From: Kwoniella bestiolae CBS 10118
Lineage: Eukaryota > Basidiomycota > Tremellomycetes > Tremellales > Cryptococcaceae
DNA length: 64,000 nt
Assembly (NCBI RefSeq): GCF_000512585.2
Contig: NC_089248.1
Span: 1,550,001 to 1,614,000, forward strand
Direction of reading: 5' to 3'
The notes below the pieces were generated by a model. That model saw only the letters and a list, made by a program, of their open reading frames with translations. It was not told where the DNA came from and did no database searches. Every line of letters begins with the position of its first letter. The stretch's first letter is position 1. Shown here piece by piece: positions 46,137 to 57,446 of the stretch. The position numbers and the translations under genes were made by a program.

Positions 46137-48681
46137 ATGTCGACCTTTGACCCCTCGCCCGCAAAGGAAAAGAAGGATCTGGAAAACAAGACTCTCGCTG
46201 AGCTCGAAGATTCCTCCCTCAGCTTTGACGGTGACGAAGCGGGACGAGTAAGTTGCATGGAGCCGCACCCTTGAGAAACAACCTTTACATGGAGATACTA
46301 AAGGTTTCTTTGATCTAGTTTCTCAACAGTGTCGATAGTCAAAGCATCATCGACTCAGCGACAGACAATGATTACAAAGCCCTGGTCCGAAAGCTTGACA
46401 AGAGGCTCATCCCGATCTTGTTCTTCACCTATGCTTTGCAATGTATCGATAAGAGTTGTCTTGGGTGAGCCTGCATAGCTTTCGCCTTTTGTATTGCATG
46501 ACCCCAGCTGACTATGTACTTTAAATCAGATATGCAAGTGTTTTCACCCTGTCTAAAGATCTCGGACTGAAAGGCAAAGAATAGTGAGTACAATCACACC
46601 CACTCCTTCCCCCGATTCCATTGTTGACTCGGTATCAAATTGGTAGCTCTTGGCTGTCCTCCTTGTTCTACTTCGGCTACCTCATCTGCGAATATCCCAC
46701 GACCCTTTTGTCCCAGAAGTTCCCCCTCGGTCGATTCATCGGTCTTGCCATTGTGGTAAGTTTTGGAAGAGTTCATGCAATCGACTGTCCAGTCTCTTTG
46801 GACTGACCCCTTTGGACTGACCCCTTGATCTGAAATTTGAATTTTACAGGCCTGGGGTGGTGTCCTCATCGCGACAGCCGGAGCGAAAAACTTTGCTGGT
46901 ATGGCAGTATTGCGTTTCATCCTGGGAGGATTCGAATCACTCATCACCCCTACCTTTATTCTAATCGTGAGTGAATATTGTACAGATTGGACGTATACCA
47001 GAAAAAAGCTGAGTAAAATTGGCAGAACGGAATGTACTATACTCGAAAAGAGCAAGTGCTGCGGACAGGCGCTTGGGCAGCGGCAAATGGATTTGGATGT
47101 GAGCTTGCCACTTGACGGACTTGAGCGTAACGCAGACTGACAGTGTTCTGTAATTAGCCATGGTTGGGGGGATCATCGCCTTCGGCATGGGTCATGTCAA
47201 TACTGGTATCTCTGGGTGGAAGGTAAGTCCGGGCGAAAATAGGCAAAGTAATCGCGGTCTGAGCTGATACAGCGTATCTTTAGTGGATCTTCGTTATCAA
47301 TGGTAAGCTCGAGCTTCCGAAGTCCCACCTTACTACGCAGCTGCTAACTTCCTCTGATGACAAGGCTTGATAACTGTGATATGGGGTGAGTGCAGTGCAA
47401 GTACCTATGTAAAAAGCATATGAGCTCATGCTATTTACATATCCTAGGAGTACTGGTCTTTCTCCTACTTCCACCTTCTCCAATGCACGCCAGATTCCTC
47501 ACAGAAAGTGAGCGAGTGCTCGCCGTCCATCGTATCAGAAGCAACAACACCGGTATATTGAATCGACATCTGAAGTGGAGCCAGGTCAGTCCACCCCCTG
47601 CATACCCTCGCGTGGCCATCTTCCTGATGATGTCCCGTTTCGATAGGTCCGAGAAGCATTGAACCCTTTCGAAGATCCACAGGGATTGTTACTTTTCCTA
47701 ACCATTTTCTGCAATGAGGTGTTGAAGTAAGTCTACCTCAATATGAACACACATCGAGACTGACGTTCCTGTCTGATGTGTAGCGGTGGTTTCGGTGCCT
47801 TTGGGACCCTCACAATCAAGAGTTTCGGCTTCAATTCACTCGAATCGACGTTGATCTACATTCCGCAAGGGTTCATCAACATGATCTGTATCTTGTTTGG
47901 TGGATGGCTCGCACAGAAGATCCCAAATGGCCGAATATACGTTTCGATCGGAATGCTCGTGCCCACTTTCATCGGACTGCTCTTGCAGATCGTTCTTCCC
48001 CGTTCAAACGTGGCGGGTCTGTTGACCGGAGGTATGTGTTCAGGCAATCCACCTTGAAACTATTCAGGAGATAAGCTGATATCCTACTTAGTATACCTCT
48101 TCCCACCATTCGCAACATGCCTGTTCATCTGTCTGTCACTCCCCGGAGTAAACAGTTCAGGCTACACCAAACGAATAACTTTATCGTCATACGCATTTCT
48201 AGGTTATGCCCTGGGGAACATCAGCGGACCATTCATGGTGAAGACTGGAGAAACACCAGCTTATAGATCAGTTTTTGTCGCTGATATCATCTGTATCGGT
48301 CTTCAAGGTGAGCAAATACCACATGACTCCTTCAGTAAAATAGCTAATCAGAGGAATGACAGCTGTGTTCCTGGTAATTCTTCGAATTTACTATGTGCGT
48401 GAGAACAAAAGACGAGACAGGCTCCTAGCGGAAGGTCAAGTTCAGAATAGCCCAGAAGATGAGTTCGCAGATAAGACGGATCTGCAGCTTCCAGGATTTC
48501 GATATGTTGTGAGTCTCCCTGTAATGTTGCATCAGTATATCGGGTGAGCTGATAATTCATGAAAGCTCTGATTCGACCCGTGCGACAAGCGAAGATTGAT
48601 GTTCTACCGTTGCAGAAGAAATGGAACAGACGGCGGATATTGTGGGTAAAGCTCGATACCGAGGTAACGCATCATACATGA
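46137..48681 (+). CDS. MFS anion:cation symporter, Dal5/allantoate-permease-like
   Basis: The start is MSTFDPSPAKEKKDLENK, and about 12 short exons give about 510 residues with twelve membrane segments. Family marks are DKRLIPILFFTYALQCIDK at the first helix, YSWLSSLFYFGYLICEYP, MYYTRKEQVLRTGAWAAANG, and LTESERVLAVHRIRSNNTG in the central loop. The DAL5 family imports allantoate, ureidosuccinate, nicotinate, pantothenate, biotin precursors and other organic anions. The stop at 48681 depends on the last exon (KKWNRRRILWVK), which is less conserved and so less certain. A perfect 14-bp tandem duplication lies in one intron (46797-46824). Divergent from the 2OG dioxygenase. Confidence 0.88.
46797..46824. 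repeat. Perfect 14-bp tandem duplication within an intron
   Basis: TTTGGACTGACCCC occurs twice head to tail inside the intron after GRFIGLAIV in the Dal5-like gene. It resembles in scale the 16-bp and 10-bp duplications in the ferric reductase. Confidence 0.95.
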
Positions 48682-48809
48682 TGCAGCCGTTCCATAGTCG
48701 ACATGGAGAGTATCTAAGACACTATGTTAGGCCGGCCTCCTAGCAGGCGAGATCAGCATGAATAAGAACAGTCACATCATCAACACTCACCTCGCACAGA
48801 ATCGATTCC

Positions 48810-51663
48810 TCATATGAGTCCCCATTGCATATTCTCCCACGATCCCGTAGAGCTACCAGGATCATTTTGTAGAGCCGACATATCGAGATTGGGTATTGAA
48901 GTGAAGTCAAAATCGAAGTTGAAGTCGTAATCAAGATCGAAGAATGAGTCCGATCCATTCTGCTGGGTGTTATTGACATCTGTGACGCATTGGAAGCGAT
49001 CAGCCTGATGCCCGTCCGGCGACATTGACTTGATGATGACTTATTCACTTACCACCACCAGTGGATGACAGTTTGTCTTTCACTTGTGTGAAGAATTGAT
49101 TGATATCGAGATTGGTGCGGCTGTCTTGCATATGTTGCCGATACTGTCCCGCGGTGTTCAATATGGCCGTTATGGGTAGCAGGAGTTCTGCAAAAGTCCC
49201 AATACAGCTTCGTTGTACTTGTTCCAAGACTTCTTGAGCTTGATCTCCTGTCAATATTGTATGGATGGCCAAGACAATGACCGATCCCATGATCCAACGT
49301 CTCATGAACCTAACAAAGCGGACTTCTATATCAGCTCAGACTTAGGTGCTACATTCGGATAACTCACGCAGGTCGCAGATCCGGGCAGAGAGATATATCC
49401 CGCTGCACCCTCAAAATAACCTTTGCACTATCTACGCAAGCACTGCTTGAGAATTTCCAAGTCGATTCTTTGTACCCTCGAAGAAGTGTTGGCCGGTGAA
49501 GACGTATGAGACGATAAAGGATGCCTGTTTAGTTTTTGTGAGTAAGTCGCTCGGTGTCCCATCCATCGATTAACTCTTGATCACTCACTGCACTGTAGAG
49601 TTCGCATCATCCCTGTCATTTGTGTTGAGCGTATCAGCTCGGGTGTTTACTCACTACATACATACAATGTAGCACTTACAGCTGTTCTGGGAGTCCGGTA
49701 AGGATGGCATGAGGCCCAGTACGCTTCTCAGCGAAGTATCATATGTTATGATCTGATGGAGAGTCAGGTTCTCTACATTGCCAAAGATCAGCCTGAGGCA
49801 GGAAAACAACTTTCACGTGACCACTTACGATCTGAGGTGAAGCTTCGTATGGTATCCACAAAGGAGCTGCCGATCTACCATTCCCCCCGTCAATCATGGT
49901 GATGGACCTATGTGTATGTGTGCTGAACTCACTCTGGACAGACTCGCTTCAGTCATCTGGTCGACAGACTTTGCCGCAGGCTCGGCAGTGTACAAGTAAT
50001 CTCCATCATCGTTATTCCGTGGTAGTGGTGTATCATCTAGAAAGACATAAGCGACACCCTTCGACGTTGAAAGCTCACCATTCCTTGCCAGTCTCCACAA
50101 GCCAGGTCTTTTGAAGATCGTGCCATCCATAAATTTCAGTAGGTGATAAAGCTGTTTGCAGATCTCAAGGGCGTGTCTGGGGGATAATCCTGCTAAAGCA
50201 GGATGCTGGACAAGCGACGAAGGTAGCGTATCTTGTAGCCCATCCAGCTCAAGCCATTGTGCAGTGGTTATAGCACTGTCAAGGTGGCGTAGAGCAATGC
50301 TTGATTGATCGGTAGATTGCCCAAAATGCTGTGCGGTGTGAGCATCTGGCAGATGGCGGTAAGACTCACGAAGAGGAAGAGTATGTACAGGATCGAGACC
50401 TGAACGCATTGTCAACACCACTTGACCCTACTTCTTTACTTTGTTTCTGACTCACTTGAATATGCCCAACCTGCGGACGTGACAGGTAGTCGGATTTTTG
50501 GAGAGCCTTTATACTTGCATGGTACAAGGTGGTGGGGAGATCTGATGATTGAGCATTGGTAGCAGCAACGAGCGGGCTTTGGTCGGCAGTAGCGAATTTG
50601 ACGGATAGGGAGAGAACCTATCGATGGGACAGATCAACTGTATTCACCTCATTCAATGATATAGGAAGACCGAGCCGACTCACCATCAAGTACAGAGCAA
50701 ACCATATCGGATCCACCTTGATCTCAAGCTGATCCAGCGATAGCGTACTGTACTCCCTCAATCTGGATTCGAAAGCGGGCCGAGCAATGACCTGATGGTC
50801 AGCACTGCTTGTAACAAGAGTTCACTCACATGCCAAGAATAATGTATCGGTCCCTCAAAGAATGACTCTACTAGTTTCTGCGAGATAGGAGAGTTAGGTA
50901 GTAATTGCGGGAGAACAGTGATGAGATCCGGATCAAAAGATGCGCTGCTGAACAAACTCGAAAGTGGGAAAGGAGAGGGATTCGGTGGTCTCTGGGGGTG
51001 TTTGGATGGCGAACCGAGAGTTTCTGTGATTCCTGGACGTATACCTGGACCGACTACGAGATGCTCCAAGTCTATCGCAGCTGTTTCGAGGTCGCTCGAA
51101 GATGAGGAGTATTGGTGGTCTGGCAAAGGCGAACGGTGAGGTAGAGAAAAGGAAGTTTGCTTGTTGGTGAGCGTGTTGACGAGGTTTTCTAGACGGTCAA
51201 CCTGTTGTTTGAGGGCATCAACCTGGTCGATATTTGCGGCATGAGCTTCATGAGGAGGTGGGACTATCGGCTCGCTGAACGAGATGACGAACAATCAGAC
51301 TTGGGTAAGACGCCGGTGATCATTATTCACTAGAAGGCCAAATCAAGTAACTCACCTTTCCATACCTTCCCATCTGCAGTCTTCGGGTTTCCCTCTCTTG
51401 AGACAAGAGTCACAAGGGACTTTCCCAAGTGCGGAGCACTATACGAGATTGATCAGCTCAAACATATTACTATAACAACCCACCTTGGTCTTTCTCCTCT
51501 TACATTCCGTACAGCTCAAGGCCCTCCTGGCTGGTCTATCTTCGCTGGTAGCTTTACGTTTCTTGTTAGCTTGCATGGTTGTTTCCGTTGAATCTACGGA
51601 AGATCCACTTGGATTTGTCATTTCAGATGATATACCTGATGCATGGTGCATGATGAGTATCAA
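48810..51663 (-). CDS. Zn2Cys6 fungal-specific transcription factor, divergent from the SDR gene
   Basis: The open frame starts at 51663 (MILIMHHASG); initiation at 51651 or 51621 (MTNPSGSS) is equally possible. The zinc cluster is SCTECKRRKTK, then CSALGKVPCDSCLKRGKPED and CRWEG, six cysteines split by one intron. A coiled coil follows (VDALKQQVDRLENLVNTL), the usual dimerisation element, and then the fungal-specific regulatory domain (YSWHV..DPIWFALYLMVLSLSV). The C-terminus is acidic and aromatic (DLDYDFNFDFDF), a likely activation segment, ending ENMQWGLI. It converges on the Dal5-like permease and shares a 301-bp promoter with an SDR/epimerase gene in which paired CCG..CGG sites are visible, so autoregulation and control of that neighbour are plausible. 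Confidence 0.88.
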
Positions 51664-51749
51664 CGTAGATGTGTACTCGTAGTAGGTTGATAAACATAGC
51701 GCAACATACTCGGGGTTGTTTGTGTAACGTCGTCCCTTCAGAGTGGAGT

Positions 51750-51785
51750 TTCCGTGAAACGTGGCGGAATCTCCGTTTGGCGGAA
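51750..51785. promoter_or_regulatory. Paired Zn2Cys6-type operator sites in a divergent promoter
   Basis: CCG (51752-51754), N10, CGG (51765-51767) and then CCG (51773-51775), N5, CGG (51781-51783). The arms extend to TTCCG..CGGAA, making one inverted repeat and a second overlapping one. Inverted CGG triplets are the standard target of Zn2Cys6 dimers, and such a factor is encoded by the adjacent minus-strand gene. Confidence 0.6.
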
Positions 51786-51842
51786 TGTTGATTTCTCATT
51801 CATCGACCACCTTACAACGATCCATGCTGCGCTAAAAAAAGG

Positions 51843-51850
51843 TATAAATA
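51843..51850 (+). promoter_or_regulatory. TATA box of the SDR/epimerase gene
   Basis: TATAAATA lies about 115 bp before the ATG at 51965, between the CGG sites and the gene. Confidence 0.5.
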
Positions 51851-51964
51851 CTCGATACATCCACGACAAGGACGAGAGTCATTTCAAGAAGCAACGAATA
51901 GCACACCCATCCATACAATAAACGACCCACGAAGCAAACCCCAACTCCCAACAACCGAATAACA

Positions 51965-53276
51965 ATGTCGACTGATCTCAAGGTTCTCATCCTCGGTGCT
52001 ACCGGTTATATCGGAGGTGAGCCAAACACGCTTCAAACTGGTAGTGGCGAAAGCTGATGTCAGAGTACGCATACAGGTACTTTACTCGTTACTTTGCTCA
52101 AGGATCACACTTCCAGTAACATCACCACCCTCGTTCGGGACGAGGCTAAGAAAGCCTTGCTTGAGCCCCTTGGGGTCAAAGTGGTAATAGGCAATGTCGA
52201 AGATGCCTCATTCCTTCAAGATTTGGCCGAACAGCACGACGTGATTTACAACTTCGCTGTTCCCTTTGGTGGCGGGGACGCCTCCATCCAGGCTCTGGTC
52301 GATGGACTGGAGAAACGAGCCAACACCACCCAGGTCAAGCCTGTCCTTCTGCAAACGTCTGGTACTGGTTCGATCATGTATGGAAGTAATGGTGAAGCTG
52401 GTACAGATGTTTGGAAGGTATGTCACTGCTCTTTTCGTTCCCGATACGATAAATACATTGATCTTACTGATGTATCTATCGGCAGGACTCCGATCACGAT
52501 CGATGGGAAGCCCTTCCTGATACCGCTTTCTTCCATAGTGGTGATAAAATGTAGGTCACTCGACGCGTTCATCCACCAGAACAAACTCTGACTTTGGTAT
52601 GCATGGGTGATCAGCGTCGCTCGAGCTGCCGAAAGGGGGGTTATCTCAGCCTACATCATCATGTCTCCCACTGTCTACGGTCAAGGTACTGGACCAGGGA
52701 ACAGTGAGTTTGCAAGTCTATTTGCAATTCTCCGTAAGCTAACAAGCAAGCGCTCTTAGAACTCTCGCTCCAAGTACCCGCATATGTGAGGTACGCCAAG
52801 AGGACAGGCCAGGCAGCATATATCGGAAAGGGCGAGAACATTTGGGGCAACGTGAGTCCACCGTAAACCATCATCGATCTCTCGCAAGCTAATGATCCCA
52901 ATTTGAATCCTGATTCTAGGTACACGTACAAGATCTCACCGACTTATACATGATGGTGGCGAGACATGCCTTATCCAACCCCAGCTCTACCAAAGCTACT
53001 CCAGGGTCGCACGGCTGGTCCAACCTCATCTATGGAGGTCTCGACACCCACACGTGGGGACCTATCATCAATCTTGTAAGCGACCAGCTACATACCAGGG
53101 GAGACATTGCCAACCCCGGAGCGAGGAGTATCGAAGATGGTCAAGGGGACATGTACATGTTTGGGACCAACTCTTTCATGGAGGTCAGCGAGAAGGCTAA
53201 AGCTTTGGGATGGAAACGGAGACAACCTACTCTCGAAGAGGCCGTCAAGTTGGCTCTTCCAGTCTCAAATAGATAA
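51965..53276 (+). CDS. Atypical SDR / NAD-dependent epimerase-like protein
   Basis: The start MSTDLKVLILGATGYIGG carries the Rossmann GxxGxxG motif, and an intron splits the following GTLLVTLLK. About six exons give about 330 residues. Later blocks are VIYNFAVPFGGGDASIQ, LLQTSGTGSIMYGSNG, SAYIIMSPTVYGQGTGPGN and VHVQDLTDLYMMVARHAL. This matches fungal NAD(P)-binding proteins of the extended/atypical SDR group (NmrA or nucleoside-diphosphate-sugar epimerase-like). The classical YxxxK pair is not evident, so catalytic activity is uncertain. It could be an oxidoreductase or a redox-sensing regulator. Divergent from the Zn2Cys6 gene over a short shared promoter. Confidence 0.85.
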
Positions 53277-53627
53277 TTGGTAGACTTCCCTGAGTATAAT
53301 ATTAGACTTTATTCCCATACTTACATGCGAATCGTATCGCGAACTACCACCTCGGCACATCACAATGACAAAACTGATGGTAAGTGGCAGTTGGCAGTTG
53401 AACGTTAACTGCTAATGGCACTTTGCAAATTGGTTTCAAAAGCTTTCATCAAAATTCACTGATGTCCTTCTAACATTTTACATCTCTAACCACCCAAGAA
53501 AGTTCGATTCTTACCAATTCTACAATTACCAAACGGAAAAAAACGGGAAAGCAAAAGGCGTAAAGTGGTTGTAAAACCGTTTTGAAAGATAAAGTGGGGA
53601 TGTTTGGAAGTAAGGCATATCACAGAT
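53277..53627. other. Convergent intergenic region
   Basis: This is the tail-to-tail spacer between the SDR gene and the maltose-permease-like gene. It has a small direct repeat, GGCAGTTGGCAGTTG, near 53390. No gene was recognised. Confidence 0.4.
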
Positions 53628-55947
53628 CTACGCAAGCGTAGGCACATGTCCAGGGACTGGCTGCTGCTGCACCACGGCTCTTTCTGCCTCGTCCAAGATG
53701 GTATCACCCTGAGCACCACCTTCAACATGTTCGATCTCCGCCTTCTCGTCGTGATCAAACGCCTGCTTCTCCGTGCCGATCTCAACAGCCTCATGCTTGA
53801 TCTTGACCTTTGTGAATTGTCGGGTCGGTACCTTGTTAGCGAAGAGAATATCGAGTTCTGCGAATGAGAAGCCACCTGTTTCGGGGAGTCGGAAGAATGT
53901 CCAGGTCAGACAGACGAGGTTGCAGCCTAGCCAGAAGTAGGCCGACTAAACGACATGGATTGTTAGCTCAAGAGGTTGGTCGGCTAAGGTGTTAGGATGT
54001 GATCTCACCTTGGCACCCCAGTCCCAAGCTGTGGCAGTCACCATCCTGGCTCTAAGCTGAGAACCGATGATGGCGCTAACAACATAGACAAATCGTCCAA
54101 GTACGATGGATCGCGATCGGAGCCTCGAAGATGGGAGCTCTCCTACGATGGCGTAGCCTGATTCAATTAGGGTGAGCCATTGTAATGCGAAAAAAGGCTC
54201 AGTGTGATTAGAATCGCACTTACAGACCGGACCAAGTGAGAAGTGGAACAAGAGATTAATGACGATCATCAAACCACCCATTGCGTTCAATCGAGCATTG
54301 GTTTGAGGAATGGTACCGAGAATACCAATAGGTAACAAGCAGCAAGCTTCGAGGGCGATTCCAGTGATGTAGATCGGTCGTCGACCTGTCCAACCGAGAG
54401 CGACCCAAGAACTGCAGCAATATCAGCATCATACCCCTTTTGCCGTAGAATGGAACATCGCTTACATAGCCACACCGATGATTCCCATTGCAGAGAGGAC
54501 GAGATTCATGTTAAACGCTCCAGTCGTCGACATACCGGCGTTCTCGAGCCTATTGACGATATCGCTGAGCATAAATCAAGATTGGCAATGAAGTGGGAAG
54601 ATTGGTACTCACATTTCAACGGTCAAACCGGTAATCATATTTCCATTCCAAAGTTGAACCAACCAAACACCAAACATCTGCACATGAGCCAATCGTCAGT
54701 AACCTTTTCACATTATGCTTTAAACACCAGACATCACTCACAATTTCCGTTCGCCTGAGATTGACACCCTTGAACATCTCACCCCAACTTCCACCTTTCG
54801 CATCGAGTTTCTCGAGCGAGTCAGTATGTCGCATGAAAGCCACATAACCCTCAGCTTCTTTATCGGCGTAGAAGCCTGGTCGAGCACATCGCTTGAGGAC
54901 TTTCTCGGCATCATCAAATCGACCTTTTCGGACTAGCCACCATGGACCTGCACAACATTACCTGCAATCAGCATTTGGAAGCTGATTTGAATTGGTGCGA
55001 CAAGCAGACTCACTTTCTGGGGCGAAGAAACATCCCAAAGCGAGAGGTACGGGCCATACCCATTGCAATGCATAAGGGAGCCGCCATCCGTACTCGCCAG
55101 AAATTTGCAGACACGCTCGAAGGACTGCGCAATTCGTCAGTAGGCTTACCTTAAAAGGAGATGGCACCACGTACCTCCCGACGCAATGAAACTTCCTCCA
55201 CCAAATCCAACAGAGGCAAAAGCAGAAAGATATCCTCTGAGTTGGATCGGGCAGATCTCAGCCGCATAGGCGGTTGACAGTGTTTCTGCAATCATAAGCC
55301 TGCTTTAGCAATCCAGCCTAACACATGTATCCAACCGCAAGGAGTCTTCAACTTACGGAACATTCCCCAAGGAACTCCCATAGCAAGCTCAGCGACCAAC
55401 AACATGTTCAGACTGACCGCAAAGAACGCCAAGAAGATCGTAAGAGCCATGATGATCATACCGCCAATGAACGTCTTTCGAGAACCAAATCGTTCTTGAC
55501 ACCATCCATTCAGGAACAGACCGATGATTTGACCAACATAGGCAATGTTGACTAGACCACTCTGATAATTGGCAGGAATGGCGAGTTTCCCATTTTTACC
55601 TCTTGTGCCAAAGGATGCAAGGAATGATGGTAAAGCGAAGAAAGAGTTGATCTAAACTCGGACGGAGAAAGCTGATTCAGCGAAAGACTGGTTGTAAAGA
55701 AGAGGGCAGCACCTACGATGGCCGTATCGAAACCCTCCATCAACAACGCACTACTCAGGAACACACTCCATCCTGCAGCTCGACCATGGTTCCTCCACGC
55801 TTGAATGAAGCTTTCCTTCTTCTGTCTTTCAATCACTTCATGACCGATTCGAACGAGTTCAGGATCGAGGTGAGAGACAGCTTTGAGCTGCTCTTCGGTC
55901 AACCTGACCGTGTCTGCGGTGTGGGTCTTGAACGTAGCACCGACCAT
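53628..55947 (-). CDS. MFS sugar transporter, maltose-permease-like
   Basis: The start is MVGATFKTHTADTVRLTEEQ (55947), with the stop at 53628 after PVPGHVPTLA. The first intron (65 nt) joins GFDTAI to INSFFALPSF, the alpha-glucoside transporter pattern. Other marks are YVGQIIGLFLNGWCQERFGS, PIQLRGYLSAFASVGFGGGS, GWRLPYALQWVWPVPL, ESPWWLVRKGRFDDAEKVL and LPETGGFSFAELDILF. Twelve membrane segments are predicted; about 530 residues. Family members are proton symporters for maltose and related alpha-glucosides, but some fungal relatives carry other sugars. The charged C-terminal tail is cytosolic. A TATA-like element (GCTATATAAG, minus strand) lies about 70 bp upstream near 56015-56024. Confidence 0.9.
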
Positions 55948-57446
55948 TATGGGTGAATGAGGTGATTAATCCAGTCATACAGCGGGAGTCCCATGGGGAC
56001 AAGACATACCGTCACTTATATAGCTTCACGCAACGGCACAAAGAATGACCGAGTGTGACTCAGTCTTGTACGGGGTACCATGGGGTACAAGAGGAGTGCA
56101 TATCGGTAGAGCGAAACATCGGGATGGCAGGGCTGCTCGCAGTCCCGCGAGACCACGGTCAATTACTTCTCCGTGATAAGGCCCATTAGTCCGTCATGTG
56201 GACATGAAGATGGATACTGCAAGCAAATATAGCTAAATTGTCGATGTCTAGCTCGATAGTTGCTCTAAAAATAGATTCACCTGTTTGCGGTCCGTAATGC
56301 TTTGAACGGTCCGCGTGTATTAAGTTTAATTTCGATCATGACGAGTCGTGCCGTAAGGTTGAAAGATCGGTCATTTCCGAACATGGGCAGGCGCACTGGA
56401 GATGTCATGCAGAGAGGAGGTCAATTCGGCCCTTCTCAGTCAAGGTGGAACTCCCTGGCTGCACGCAGACTTGCAGGCGAGCAAACGTCACACTTGCTAA
56501 TAGGTCTTGGGAACGACATGGCGTATAAAGCCGTTACGCAGCATGGATTCAGTCTAACCCGAAATGGTGTCGATCGATGTCGTATCGCATCGTCTCTTCG
56601 GACTGACAATTCGCCGTATTTTGTATTGCTCTATGCCCTTCAAAGCGATGCCATGCGGAGTACGATATGATAATTCATCTGACTTGAGACTTCAGCGACT
56701 CTTGCCTTAATCTTAGTGGTCTTCAGGACGGGAGGAACGTCGATGTCCGAATAAAGACGCTCATTGCGCTTAGAAGGAGGAACCACAGTCCGCTATTTGG
56801 ATTTCGCCCGATGGGTTGATGTTGCCGTTGACGACGATGTGGGAGCAGTCTTGGACCACTTGACACGTATCGCTGTACAAAACCTTTATTCGAGCGGTAT
56901 AAGCCGACTGACACATCTAAGTCGATGATTGACGGCCCTCCCCATTTTCATCTCGCAATCAATCTGACTGTTCTTGGCGGTCACTTTGAATTGATCTTTC
57001 CATAGTACTGATACAGATGCACAGACGGCGATGCTCGGTCGAAGATGCTTGTGCGATGTCTCGAATCGTGCTCGATATACAATAAGCTGTCGGCTAGCCT
57101 GGGTACATAACAGGTTGCGATGACACGCTGCAGGCCTCTTGACTTACAATAACAAAGGAGTTTGACGGGGACTGGTGTAGTAAGTGTGAATACAGTCTGA
57201 TTACGATTATTTGATTCCGCTGGCGCACAGTATCCTAATGGCTGACTACAAATGACTACAACAACAAGACCGGTGCTCCCCGGCGCCGGAAGTAATCACC
57301 CGGAGAACCCGGAACGGAGAGTCTGTGTTTGCAAGTTTCGCAGCGTATGAGGTGAATACATAATGAATGAATGCATTGACTTCCAATTGACTTCTGCCCA
57401 TTATACCAAGTCTGTTGCTGCTCAGACATTCCGATACTTACTCATC
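55948..57446. other. Divergent intergenic region, 1.5 kb
   Basis: The longest gene-free stretch in the window. An open frame at 56302-56670 has no recognisable domain and uneven composition. GGTCCGTAATG at 56289-56299 also occurs in the permease/mannosidase promoter at 33222-33232. A G/C-rich cluster of CGGA tetramers (57282-57325) precedes the next gene. No tRNA-like cloverleaf was seen. Confidence 0.45.
57282..57325. promoter_or_regulatory. Cluster of CGGA motifs upstream of a beta-lactamase-fold gene
   Basis: The palindrome CCGGCGCCGG is followed by CGGAAG, CGGAGA, CGGAAC and GGAGAG within 45 bp, about 125-165 bp before the ATG at 57447. CGG half-sites in this density suggest a zinc-cluster factor target, though no factor is identified. 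Confidence 0.3.

Noticed and set aside
56302..56670. 122-codon open frame in the large intergenic gap
   Set aside because: It has no domain, no TATA or CT-rich leader and no codon pattern like its neighbours; an unannotated small gene cannot be fully excluded.
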